This document shows positions 7,001-14,289 of a DNA stretch of 18,815 nt, one piece after another. The translations under genes were made by a program, and so were the position numbers. The notes below the pieces were generated by a model. That model had not been told where the DNA came from, did not search any database, and saw only the letters and a list, made by a program, of their open reading frames with translations. The stretch is from JAYQUR01 sp038133505 (GTDB lineage Bacteria > Pseudomonadota > Alphaproteobacteria > MPNO01 > UBA830). Every line of letters begins with the position of its first letter. Positions within the stretch are counted from its first letter, which is position 1. Location of the stretch: contig JAYPTI010000051.1 of the NCBI GenBank assembly GCA_038133505.1, forward strand, positions 1 to 18,815, in the 5' to 3' direction.

Positions 7001-9043
7001 ATGACCGCTCCGCTTTCCCGCCTTTTCGACCCGAAATCCATCGCCGTCGTCGGCGCATCCGCCGCGCCCGAGAAGCCTGGCTTCCAGATGGTGCGCGCAT
7101 TCGAGGACTTCCCGGGCCGCGTCTATCCAGTGAACCCGCGCGGCGGAAAGATCGCCGGGCTCAAGGTCTATCCGTCGTTGCGGGACATTCCCGAACCGGT
7201 GGACCTCATCGCCATGGTGGTGCCGCCGCAAGCTTCCGCCGACGTCCTGCGGGAAGCCGCTGCGTGCGGCGCTGGCGCCGCGTTCATGGTATCGGGCGGT
7301 TTCTCGGAAACCGGCGGCGACGGCCACCGCCGGCAGGCCGAGATCCTCGACATCTGCCGCAAGGGCGGCATCCGGCTGCTGGGCCCCAACACGTCGGGTT
7401 TCATGCGGCCGAGCCGCAACCTGTCCTGCACGTTCCTTCCCGCGGCGGCGGAGATCAAGCCCGGCAATATCGGCATCGTCGCCCAGTCCGGCGGCATCAA
7501 TCTGACTGCCGCCTTTCTCGCCCACGAACGCGGTCTCGGCGTCAGCCTGTCTGTCGGCATCGGCAACGGCGCCGACGTCGGCGTGCCGGAAGCCATCGCC
7601 TATCTCTCGGACGATCCGGAAACGGACGTCATCGCGGTCCATCTCGAAGGCGTCGCCAACGGCCGCCGCCTGTTCGAAACGATCCGCGCCGCGGTTCCGG
7701 TAAAACCGGTGATCGTCCTGCCGGTCGGCAAGGCGGACCTCGGCGGCTTCGCGGAATCCCACACGGGCAATCTGATGGGCGCCTACGAGCTGACCTGCGC
7801 CGCGCTGCGTCAGGCCGGCGCCGTCGTCGTGGAGACGACCGACGCCCTGATCGACGGCGCGCACGCGCTGTCGCAGGGCCGGCTGCCACCGCTGGAGACA
7901 CCCGGCGTCGGTATCCTCACCGGCCAGGCGGGGCCGGGACTGCTGATCACCGACAAGCTTCGGCAGGCAGGCGTCGCGATCCCGGAAATCGGTCCCGAAA
8001 CCGTCGAACGCATTCGCGCCCTTCTGCCCCCGCTCACCTACATCGCCAACCCGGTGGACACCGGCCGGCCGCTCGAGAGCTTCGACCCGGTATGCGACGC
8101 CCTCGCCGGCGATCCGGCGATAGACGCAATGCTGGTCTACGCGCTGCATGAGGAAGATTCCGTCGATTTCGCAGCGGCTGTCGGCAACGCCGCCAAAAAG
8201 CACGGCAAGCCGACCGTGTTCGCGACACAGGGCCGGAATGCGGACATCAACCCGCTGATGCGGCAGCTCGAAAAGCGGGGCGTCACCACAGTCCGGTCGC
8301 CCGACCGCGCCGCTGGGGCTGTCCGGGCCCTTGCGGAAGACGCGCGAGGCCGGTGGGAGTCGCAGCGCGCCGAGGCGCTCGACGCACCTCTCGTCGCTCC
8401 GAAACTTCCGGCGCGGCTGGACGAAGCGTCAGCCAAGGACGTTCTCGACAAGCTGGGGGTCGCGACGCCCGCCCGCGTCGTCTGTGGATCGCGCGAGGCG
8501 GCGGCGAAAGCCTTCGACGACATGAAGAAACCGGCAGTCGTGAAGATTCTCGACACCGAAATCGCGCACAAGACGGAGCTCGGCGGCGTCCTTGTCGGCG
8601 TTAGAACGCGCCGCGACCTCGACCGCGCGCTGGATGCGATCGACGCGATCCCGACGGGCCGCCGCAAGAAACGCTACCTGATCGAAGAGATGGCCCCTGC
8701 CGGCGTCGAGCTGATCGTCGGCGCCCGTAACGACCCGAGTTGGGGCCCCGTCGTGCTGGTCGGTCTCGGCGGAACGGCGGCCGAAGCGTATGGGGACGTC
8801 ACGATGCGTCTTGCGCCGCTGAACCGCGCCGCAGCGTTGGACATGCTCGGCAGTCTCCGCGCCGCAGACCTGCTGGACGGATATCGCGGAGCGCCGGCGG
8901 CCGACCGCGAAGCGGTCGCGGACCTGATCGTCCGCCTCGGCGAATTCGTCATGCGGGCGCCGGGTTTGCGCGAAGTCGATCTGAACCCTGTCCGCGCCTA
9001 TCCCGACGGCGTGCGCGTGCTGGATGCCGTGTTTCTGCGGTGA
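7001..9043 (+). CDS. NDP-forming acyl-CoA synthetase (acetate--CoA ligase ADP-forming type, fused alpha-beta)
   Basis: 680 residues. The family interconverts acyl-CoA, ADP and phosphate with acid, CoA and ATP through a phosphohistidine. A CoA-binding Rossmann domain comes first (IAVVGASAAPEKPG at 14-27, YPVNPRGG at 42-49), followed by two succinyl-CoA-ligase-like domains with LLGPNTSGF (126-134), GIVAQSGG (158-165) and AESHTGNLMG (251-260), whose His254 matches the phosphorylated histidine. From about residue 465 a C-terminal ATP-grasp domain follows (VVKILDTEIAHKTELGGV, and RLAPLNRAAA near the end). The alpha and beta parts are fused in that order. The start is ATG 7001, with GGAAG a few bases upstream. 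It is on the same strand as, and upstream of, an indolepyruvate oxidoreductase pair, which makes aryl-acyl-CoA a plausible substrate; acetyl-CoA or another acyl-CoA cannot be excluded. Confidence 0.88.
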   Translation: MTAPLSRLFDPKSIAVVGASAAPEKPGFQMVRAFEDFPGRVYPVNPRGGKIAGLKVYPSLRDIPEPVDLIAMVVPPQASADVLREAAACGAGAAFMVSGGFSETGGDGHRRQAEILDICRKGGIRLLGPNTSGFMRPSRNLSCTFLPAAAEIKPGNIGIVAQSGGINLTAAFLAHERGLGVSLSVGIGNGADVGVPEAIAYLSDDPETDVIAVHLEGVANGRRLFETIRAAVPVKPVIVLPVGKADLGGFAESHTGNLMGAYELTCAALRQAGAVVVETTDALIDGAHALSQGRLPPLETPGVGILTGQAGPGLLITDKLRQAGVAIPEIGPETVERIRALLPPLTYIANPVDTGRPLESFDPVCDALAGDPAIDAMLVYALHEEDSVDFAAAVGNAAKKHGKPTVFATQGRNADINPLMRQLEKRGVTTVRSPDRAAGAVRALAEDARGRWESQRAEALDAPLVAPKLPARLDEASAKDVLDKLGVATPARVVCGSREAAAKAFDDMKKPAVVKILDTEIAHKTELGGVLVGVRTRRDLDRALDAIDAIPTGRRKKRYLIEEMAPAGVELIVGARNDPSWGPVVLVGLGGTAAEAYGDVTMRLAPLNRAAALDMLGSLRAADLLDGYRGAPAADREAVADLIVRLGEFVMRAPGLREVDLNPVRAYPDGVRVLDAVFLR

Positions 9044-9096
9044 ACCGGACGCCGCGTAACCGGCCGGATTCCCGCTGAAATTAAATTTACTTGATC

Positions 9097-9104
9097 TTAA
9101 CCAT
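9097..9104 (+). promoter_or_regulatory. TTAACCAT, CtrA-type 8-mer, overlapping a CATAAT -10-like box
   Basis: An AT-rich island (9078-9107) lies in the 125-bp gap before the small ORF. It contains TTAACCAT, identical to the short motif reported for the alphaproteobacterial cell-cycle regulator CtrA, and its last bases run into CATAAT (9102-9107), a 5-of-6 match to a -10 box. No good -35 is seen at the proper distance. The site could be a promoter, a regulator site or chance. Confidence 0.35.
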
Positions 9105-9138
9105 AATCGTCGGGCCAACTGTTCTGTGAGGCGACCAA

Positions 9139-9152
9139 CGGCTGCAAAGCCG
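9139..9152 (+). promoter_or_regulatory. Leader hairpin with GNRA tetraloop before the small ORF
   Basis: CGGCT-GCAA-AGCCG is a perfect 5-bp stem closed by a GCAA (GNRA) loop. It ends 6 bases before the AGGA ribosome-binding site (9159-9162) of the 56-residue ORF, so in mRNA it would stand right beside the initiation region. No known riboswitch or leader class is recognised. Confidence 0.4.
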
Positions 9153-9168
9153 AATAACAGGACTGAAA

Positions 9169-9339
9169 ATGGAAAAAAATCTTCAAAGCGACAGAGCGTC
9201 GACGGGATTTGTGGACTTCATGAACTCGCTTCCGGAACAGGAGCGCGCGGACCTGGCGGCGGCATTGCGGGAGCCGAATACGTTTCTCGCAGAAGACATG
9301 GATGACGTTATCGCCATCCTTCAGACGCTCCAGCGCTGA
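9169..9339 (+). CDS. Small acidic protein of 56 residues, unknown function
   Basis: An ATG at 9169 with AGGA (9159-9162) 6 bases upstream opens a 56-codon frame ending in TGA at 9337-9339. The product starts MEKNLQSDRA and ends AILQTLQR. It has 11 acidic and 5 basic residues and no Cys, His or Trp, with no signal peptide or membrane segment. Two predicted helices stand out: LPEQERADLAAALR (21-34) and DMDDVIAILQTL (43-54), separated by Glu-Pro-Asn. That suggests a small helical cytosolic protein. Coding is supported by the ribosome-binding site, the AT-rich opening codons followed by GC-biased codons, and framing by a leader hairpin and a terminator-like hairpin, as if it were its own transcription unit between the acyl-CoA synthetase and iorA-like genes. 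I recognise no family. Confidence 0.6.
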   Translation: MEKNLQSDRASTGFVDFMNSLPEQERADLAAALREPNTFLAEDMDDVIAILQTLQR

Positions 9340-9355
9340 CGGCAGCTTTGCTTTC

Positions 9356-9379
9356 GGGCCTCCGGCTTTGCCGAGGCCC
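9356..9379 (+). terminator. Terminator-like hairpin after the small ORF
   Basis: GGGCCT/AGGCCC and CGGC/GCCG pair into a 10-bp stem with one bulged C (9362) and a TTT loop. It begins 16 bases after the small-ORF stop. The downstream tract (GCTTAAGG, then TATATTTCCTT) is only moderately T-rich and offset, so intrinsic termination may be partial. It would insulate the indolepyruvate oxidoreductase genes. Confidence 0.5.
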
Positions 9380-9396
9380 CGCTTAAGGTCTATATT
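9368..9396 (+). promoter_or_regulatory. Candidate promoter for the indolepyruvate oxidoreductase genes
   Basis: TTGCCG (9368-9373, 4 of 6 match to -35) and TATATT (9391-9396, 5 of 6 match to -10) are separated by 17 bases. The start would fall about 35 bases before the ATG at 9439. The -35 lies inside the right arm of the preceding hairpin, so termination and initiation signals overlap. Confidence 0.45.
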
Positions 9397-9438
9397 TCCT
9401 TCGGAATTTCGGGTCGTGCCGTAGGCTGGAGGGGTGCC

Positions 9439-11640
9439 ATGGAACGCAGTTTTGCACGCGAAGTAGAGATGCTCCGCCGCGGTGACGGGGAGCACTTCGA
9501 AGGTGAAGGCATCCTCGCCATCACGAAGGCGCTGTTGCAATCGGGCGTCTCGTACGTCGGCGGCTATCAGGGCGCGCCGGTCTCCCATCTGATGGACGTG
9601 CTCACGTCGGACTCGAAGGGCCTGATGGCCGAACTCGGCGTCCACACGGAGGTCTGCGCGAACGAGGCCGCGGCGTGCGCCATGCTTGCCGCCTCCGTGA
9701 ATTATCCCATTCGCGGCGCGGTCACCTGGAAATCGACGGTCGGCACCAACGTCGCCTCCGACGCGCTGTCGAACGTCGCATCCGTCGGCGTCACGGGCGG
9801 CGCGCTGATCGTCCTCGGCGAGGATTACGGCGAAGGCTCGTCGATCATTCAGGAACGCAGCCACGCCTTCGCGATGAAAAGTTCGGTCTGGCTCGTGGAC
9901 CCGCGCGTGGACCACCCGCGCATCGTCGAACTGGTCGAGAAATCCTTCGAGTTGTCGGAGGCGACGAACACGCCGGTGATGATGGAGTTCCGCATTCGCG
10001 CCTGCCACGTCACCGGACGTTTCGCGACCAAGGACAACAAGAAGGCGGCGTTCTCCATGAACGACCGCATTCCGGAGCCTAGTTTCGATCTCGACAAGAT
10101 CGCGCTGCCGCCGTCGACCTACATGCAGGAAAAGATGAAGGTCGAGAAGCGATTCCCGGCCGCCATCGACTTCATCCGCGACAACGGGATGAACGAGTTT
10201 TTCGACGGCGACTGCGACGATGTGGGCATCATCTGCCAGGGCGGGCTCTACAATTCCGTCATCCGCGGGCTTCAGCAGCTCGGCCTCGCAGACCCGTTCG
10301 GGACGTCGCGCATTCCGATCTACTGCATGAACGTCACCTACCCGATGGTTCCCGACGAGATCGTCGGGTTCTGCGCCGGCAAGCGGTCGGTCTGCATGGT
10401 CGAGGAAGGCTTCCCCGAATATCTGGAGCAGGCCCTCAACGCGACCCTTCGCAAGGCCGACGTCAACACGACGGTCGTCGGCAAGGACGTCTTCCCGAAG
10501 GCCGGCGAGTACCAGTCGGAAGTCATGCTCAACGGCCTCGCGAAGTTCATCGAGGGCGCGGTGCCGAAGGGCATCGACCTTGGTCGGGTCGCGGCGGTGA
10601 CCAAGGCCGTCGCCGACACCAAGGCGACGGCTGCCGAACTGCTGGGCGCACCGATCCCGAAGCGGCCGCCGGGCTTCTGCACCGGCTGCCCGGAGCGGCC
10701 CGTCTTCTCAGCCATCAAGCTCGCCGAGCGCGACCCCGCCATCGGCAAGATGCACATATCCGCGGACATCGGATGCCATACGTTCTCGACCCTGCCGCCG
10801 TTCAATCTCGGCAACACGGTCACCGGCTACGGGCTCGGCCTCGCCTCCTCGGCCGGCGTGAAGGACGCGCTCAAGGGCCCGACCATCTCGATCATGGGCG
10901 ACGGCGGATTCTGGCATAACGGGCTGTCGACCGGCATCACCGGCGCCGTCTTCAACGACCACAACAACCTGCTGATCGTCATGGCGAACGGCTACTCGTC
11001 GGCGACCGGCCAGCAGCACCTGCCGTCGTCGACCGCGGGCGGAACCCGGCCGCCGGACACCGTCGTTCCCATCGAGAACGCGTTGCGGGGCGTCGGCGTG
11101 AAGTGGATTCGCAAGCAGTACACCTATCACGTCGGCACGATGCGCAACCTCATCAAGGAAGCGCTGACCTCGACCGACAAGGGTCTCAAGGTCATCATCG
11201 CCGAGGCTGAATGCCAGATTGCCAAGCAGCGGCGCGAGAAGCCGATTGCGGCCCGGGCGCTCAAGGCCGGCAAGCGCGTCGTGCGCACGCGGTTCGGCGT
11301 CGACGAGGATACCTGCACGGGCGACCACTCCTGCATCCGGCTGTCCGGCTGCCCGTCGCTGTCGGTGAAACCCAACCCCGACCCGCTGCGGAAGGACCCG
11401 GTCGCCAGCGTGCTGAATTCCTGCGTCGGCTGCGGCCTCTGCGGCGAGGTTTCCGACGCCGCCGTGCTCTGCCCGTCCTTCTATCAGGCCGACATCGTCC
11501 AGAACCCGACCGCGATCGACCGGACGCTGGATGCGATCCGCCGCAGCGTGATCCGTCTGTTCCAGGGCAAGGCGGAAGCGGAAGCGCCGCTTGCCGCGGA
11601 CGCGGTGTCCGGCGCCGAGATCAAGGTCGCCGCGGAATGA
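9439..11640 (+). CDS. iorA: Indolepyruvate:ferredoxin oxidoreductase, alpha subunit-like (thiamine diphosphate and Fe-S)
   Basis: 733 residues. The family decarboxylates aryl-2-oxo acids such as indolepyruvate oxidatively to aryl-acetyl-CoA, passing electrons to ferredoxin. The pyrimidine-binding and transketolase C-like regions come first (YVGGYQGAPVSH at 39-50, NEAAACAML at 75-83). PGFCTGCPERP (411-421) and the thiamine diphosphate motif beginning GDGGFWHNG at 487 follow. A C-terminal ferredoxin-like tail has C626, C632 and C638 (CTGDHSC...GCPS) and C662, C665, C668 and C678 (CVGCGLC...LCPS). The second set is a complete 4Fe-4S motif; the first has only three cysteines with unusual spacing. 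GGAGGGG lies 4 bases before the ATG. The beta subunit follows with a 4-base ATGA overlap, so the two are translated together. The true 2-oxo acid is not proven. Confidence 0.9.
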   Translation: MERSFAREVEMLRRGDGEHFEGEGILAITKALLQSGVSYVGGYQGAPVSHLMDVLTSDSKGLMAELGVHTEVCANEAAACAMLAASVNYPIRGAVTWKSTVGTNVASDALSNVASVGVTGGALIVLGEDYGEGSSIIQERSHAFAMKSSVWLVDPRVDHPRIVELVEKSFELSEATNTPVMMEFRIRACHVTGRFATKDNKKAAFSMNDRIPEPSFDLDKIALPPSTYMQEKMKVEKRFPAAIDFIRDNGMNEFFDGDCDDVGIICQGGLYNSVIRGLQQLGLADPFGTSRIPIYCMNVTYPMVPDEIVGFCAGKRSVCMVEEGFPEYLEQALNATLRKADVNTTVVGKDVFPKAGEYQSEVMLNGLAKFIEGAVPKGIDLGRVAAVTKAVADTKATAAELLGAPIPKRPPGFCTGCPERPVFSAIKLAERDPAIGKMHISADIGCHTFSTLPPFNLGNTVTGYGLGLASSAGVKDALKGPTISIMGDGGFWHNGLSTGITGAVFNDHNNLLIVMANGYSSATGQQHLPSSTAGGTRPPDTVVPIENALRGVGVKWIRKQYTYHVGTMRNLIKEALTSTDKGLKVIIAEAECQIAKQRREKPIAARALKAGKRVVRTRFGVDEDTCTGDHSCIRLSGCPSLSVKPNPDPLRKDPVASVLNSCVGCGLCGEVSDAAVLCPSFYQADIVQNPTAIDRTLDAIRRSVIRLFQGKAEAEAPLAADAVSGAEIKVAAE

Positions 11641-13184
11641 CCGGCCTTCCCGACCGCCCGATTTCGATGGTCGTCGGCGCCCTCGGCGGCGAAGGCGGCG
11701 GCGTTCTGTCCGACTGGATCGTGCGCGCCGCCCAGATGTGCTGCTTTCCGACCCAGTCGACCTCCATCCCGGGCGTCGCACAGCGCACCGGCGCGACCAC
11801 CTACTACATCGAGATTTTCCCGGCGACGCACGAGGAACTGGACGGCCGCAAGCCGGTGATGGCGCTCTACCCGGCGCCCGGCAACATGGACGTCGTCGTC
11901 ACCTCGGAGCTGATGGAAGCGGGGCGCATGCTGGAGAACGGCATGGTGACGCCCGACCGGACGACGCTCATCGCGTCGACCCACCGGGTCTACTCGATCG
12001 TCGAGAAGTCGGCGATGAGCGACCAGCTCTTCCGCGGCGACAACCTGATGAACGCCGCGCAGAAGCTCGCGAAACGCGCCGTCCTGTTCGACATGATGAC
12101 GCTCGCGGAGAAGAACGGCACTGTCCTCAACGCCATCGTGCTCGGCGTTATCGCCGGCTCGGGCGAACTGCCGATCCCGGTCGAGAAGTTCGAAGAATCG
12201 ATCCGGGAGTCCGGCGTCGCGGTGGACTCCAACCTGAAGGGCTTCGAGCTCGGCCTCGCCTACATGAAGGCCGAGCTTGAATTGCCGCCCGCCGAACCGG
12301 AAAAGAAGTCGCGCGCCGCGAAACCGAGCGCCGAAAGCCTGCTCGCCGACGTCGCCGCAGCCTATCCGGCGGAAGCGCAGGCGATCGTCTCCGAAGGCGT
12401 GAACCGCCTCGTCGATTTCCAGAACTCGGCCTACGCAAAGCTCTATCTCGACCGGCTCGGCGACGTCCTCGCCATCGACCGCGAACGCGGCGGCGATCGC
12501 AACGGCTGGGCATTGACGGTGGAGACGGGCCGCTATCTCGCCCTGATGATGTCGTATGAAGACATCATCCGCGTCGCCGACCTGAAATCGCGCGCGTCGC
12601 GCATGGCCCGCGTCCGCCGCGAGGTGATGGCGCGGAACGGCGAGCCGCTACACGTCACGGAATTCCTGAAGCCCGGTTTCGACGAGCTCACGTCCGTCAT
12701 GCCGCCATGGCTCGGCCAGCCGATCATGAACTGGGCGAAGCGCACCGAAGGCCGCCGCACTTTCCACATGGCGATGCGGGTCCGCACCGACACGGTGTTC
12801 GGCTTCCTGCGCCTGTGGGGCCTGTCGAAACTGCGGTTCTACCGGCCGAAGACCTATCGCTATGCCGAGGAACAGGCGACGGTCGAGACGTGGCTCGCGA
12901 CGGTCAAGGACGCCGCGGCGCGGCATTACGACCTCGCGGTCGCGATCGCAGAGCTGGCCAACCTGCGCAAGGGATATTCGGACACGCACCGCCATGGCGT
13001 CGCGAATTTCGACCGCGTCATGTCGGAGATCGCCGTACCGGCGTCGAAGGGCGAGAAGGATCCCGCGTGGGGCGCGGATTCGGTGAAGCGGGCCTACGAC
13101 GCCGCACTCGCCGATCCGGAGGGCGATGCTCTCGACAAGACGATGGCGTCGCTCGCCGAACCGCCGAAGGCGGCGGCGGAATAG
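11637..13184 (+). CDS. iorB: Indolepyruvate:ferredoxin oxidoreductase, beta subunit-like, with C-terminal extension
   Basis: 515 residues; the start ATG (11637-11639) overlaps the TGA of the alpha subunit in ATGA, which decides against a longer reading from 11211. Residues 1-190 are the gamma-type pyruvate:ferredoxin oxidoreductase domain, with GALGGEGGGVLSDW (14-27) and STSIPGVAQRTGATTYYIEI (41-60), the CoA/substrate-side partner of the thiamine subunit. From about residue 215 to the end is a second domain, beginning near ADVAAAYPAEAQ and containing EGVNRLVDFQNSAYAKLYLD, which matches from memory the uncharacterised DUF6537 domain often attached to this family. Classical archaeal IorB lacks this extension (about 200 residues), so the protein is of the long proteobacterial type. 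Its stop lies 3 bases from the stop of the convergent cupin gene. The role of the extension is unknown. Confidence 0.87.
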   Translation: MTGLPDRPISMVVGALGGEGGGVLSDWIVRAAQMCCFPTQSTSIPGVAQRTGATTYYIEIFPATHEELDGRKPVMALYPAPGNMDVVVTSELMEAGRMLENGMVTPDRTTLIASTHRVYSIVEKSAMSDQLFRGDNLMNAAQKLAKRAVLFDMMTLAEKNGTVLNAIVLGVIAGSGELPIPVEKFEESIRESGVAVDSNLKGFELGLAYMKAELELPPAEPEKKSRAAKPSAESLLADVAAAYPAEAQAIVSEGVNRLVDFQNSAYAKLYLDRLGDVLAIDRERGGDRNGWALTVETGRYLALMMSYEDIIRVADLKSRASRMARVRREVMARNGEPLHVTEFLKPGFDELTSVMPPWLGQPIMNWAKRTEGRRTFHMAMRVRTDTVFGFLRLWGLSKLRFYRPKTYRYAEEQATVETWLATVKDAAARHYDLAVAIAELANLRKGYSDTHRHGVANFDRVMSEIAVPASKGEKDPAWGADSVKRAYDAALADPEGDALDKTMASLAEPPKAAAE

Positions 13185-13187
13185 CCC

Positions 13188-14222
13188 TCAGCCCAGCTCT
13201 TCCCGCGCGACGTCGAGCCGCGCGTGAACTTCCCGGTCCGTGACGATGAACAGGTCGGCCTCCGCCAAGGTCGCCTGATGCGTCGCCCACGTCCAGTGCG
13301 GCACCGTGAACGTGTCCTCCGGCCCCCACTCGATCGTCTCGTCGCCCACCGTCGAACGTCCCTCGCCCGCCACCACGTGGCAGATTGCGTTCCACGTCGC
13401 CCGGCGCGGCTGCGTCGCAGCGCTCTTTGAGAGGCGCGTGGCGTAGCAGTCGAGCGTCGGCATCACCGATCCGCCGGTGAGCGGGTTGACGTAGCGGAGC
13501 CGCCGCGCGCCATCCTCGCCCGCCGGCATCTCGGACAGCATGCGGCGCGTATCCTCGCCGGGATAGCGGTACTTCGGCGAAATCTCGCCCGAATGGCCGT
13601 GGTTCTCCGAGACCAGTCCGGCGCTCTTCCAGATCGCCTCGTCGCCCTCGTCGACCTCCCAGAAGGCGTTGTCGCCGCCGCCTTCGCGGTTGCCGGGATC
13701 GAAGAAGTTGACGTCGAGATCGTTGATCAGCGGGATGTTCGCGGCGTCGAACCAGACGGTAACGCCGTCGGATTCGTTGATGTGGCCATGCCAGCACCAG
13801 GGCGGCGTGAGGACGAGATCGCCCGGCTTCATCTCGCAGCGCCGGCCGTTCACGATGGTCACCGCGCCTTCGGCGCGCGTCGAGAAGCGGATCGCCGCCG
13901 CCGTATGCCGGTGCGGCAACGCCTTGTCGCCGGGGTTCAAAACGGTGAAGGCGGATAGCAGATTATGGGTCGTCTGGGTTTTCCCGCCGAACGCGGGATG
14001 CGCCATGATCATTGCGCGGCGCTCGGCATCCTCCATCGCCACCTCGGCCGCGGCGCGGCCGGTGAAGGGGTCGATGTCCTTCCAGCGCCAGACGAAGGGC
14101 GGATCGTCGGCCGCCGGCGTAATCGGCGTGATTTTCTTGTAGCGGTCCCAGAGGGGATGGATATCGCTCGCCTCGAGGTCGGCGATCAGGCCCGCGTCCG
14201 CGCGGGGGGCTCCGTCATCCAT
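13188..14222 (-). CDS. Gentisate 1,2-dioxygenase-like bicupin
   Basis: 344 residues, the family length. Gentisate dioxygenases are cytosolic Fe(II) enzymes that cleave gentisate to maleylpyruvate; relatives cleave salicylate or 1-hydroxy-2-naphthoate. The N-terminal cupin has LNPGDKALPHRHTAAAIRF (95-113) with H104 and H106, and WCWHGH with H145. The 41-residue gap between the first and third histidine matches the iron-ligand spacing I recall for gentisate dioxygenases (H119, H121, H160). A C-terminal cupin without such ligands lies near residues 275-325 (CHVVAGEGRSTVGD). The start is ATG 14220-14222, with AAGGAG 8 bases upstream. It follows the ABC-transporter binding-protein gene by 67 bases but is separated by a strong hairpin, so it may be expressed by read-through or from its own promoter. 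The ring substrate is uncertain. Confidence 0.87.
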   Translation of the reverse strand: MDDGAPRADAGLIADLEASDIHPLWDRYKKITPITPAADDPPFVWRWKDIDPFTGRAAAEVAMEDAERRAMIMAHPAFGGKTQTTHNLLSAFTVLNPGDKALPHRHTAAAIRFSTRAEGAVTIVNGRRCEMKPGDLVLTPPWCWHGHINESDGVTVWFDAANIPLINDLDVNFFDPGNREGGGDNAFWEVDEGDEAIWKSAGLVSENHGHSGEISPKYRYPGEDTRRMLSEMPAGEDGARRLRYVNPLTGGSVMPTLDCYATRLSKSAATQPRRATWNAICHVVAGEGRSTVGDETIEWGPEDTFTVPHWTWATHQATLAEADLFIVTDREVHARLDVAREELG

Positions 14223-14236
14223 CGGTGCGCTCCTTG

Positions 14237-14271
14237 AGAAAAGAGTCGGGGCGCCGCTGCCGCGGCGCCCC
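14237..14271 (-). terminator. Intrinsic terminator or attenuator after the ABC transporter operon
   Basis: A perfect 10-bp inverted repeat (GGGGCGCCGC and GCGGCGCCCC, 14248-14271) with a 4-base loop is followed on the minus strand by GACTCTTTTCTC (down to 14237). It lies 18 bases after the stop of the binding-protein gene. It also lies within 20 bases of the dioxygenase ribosome-binding site, so it could modulate read-through into that gene. Confidence 0.7.
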
Positions 14272-14289
14272 GGTTTCGGTGTGACGTCC

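Noticed and set aside
6965..8203. 412-residue minus-strand frame opposite the acyl-CoA synthetase
   Set aside because: Antisense shadow; no start context or recognisable domain, and the plus strand holds conserved CoA-binding motifs.
9097..10008. 303-residue minus-strand frame over the small ORF and start of iorA
   Set aside because: His/Arg-rich antisense frame with no homology signs; competes with a well-supported thiamine enzyme.
11211..11636. N-terminal extension of the beta subunit by 142 residues
   Set aside because: Lies wholly within the alpha-subunit gene in another frame; the ATGA overlap at 11637 gives the family-normal N-terminus.
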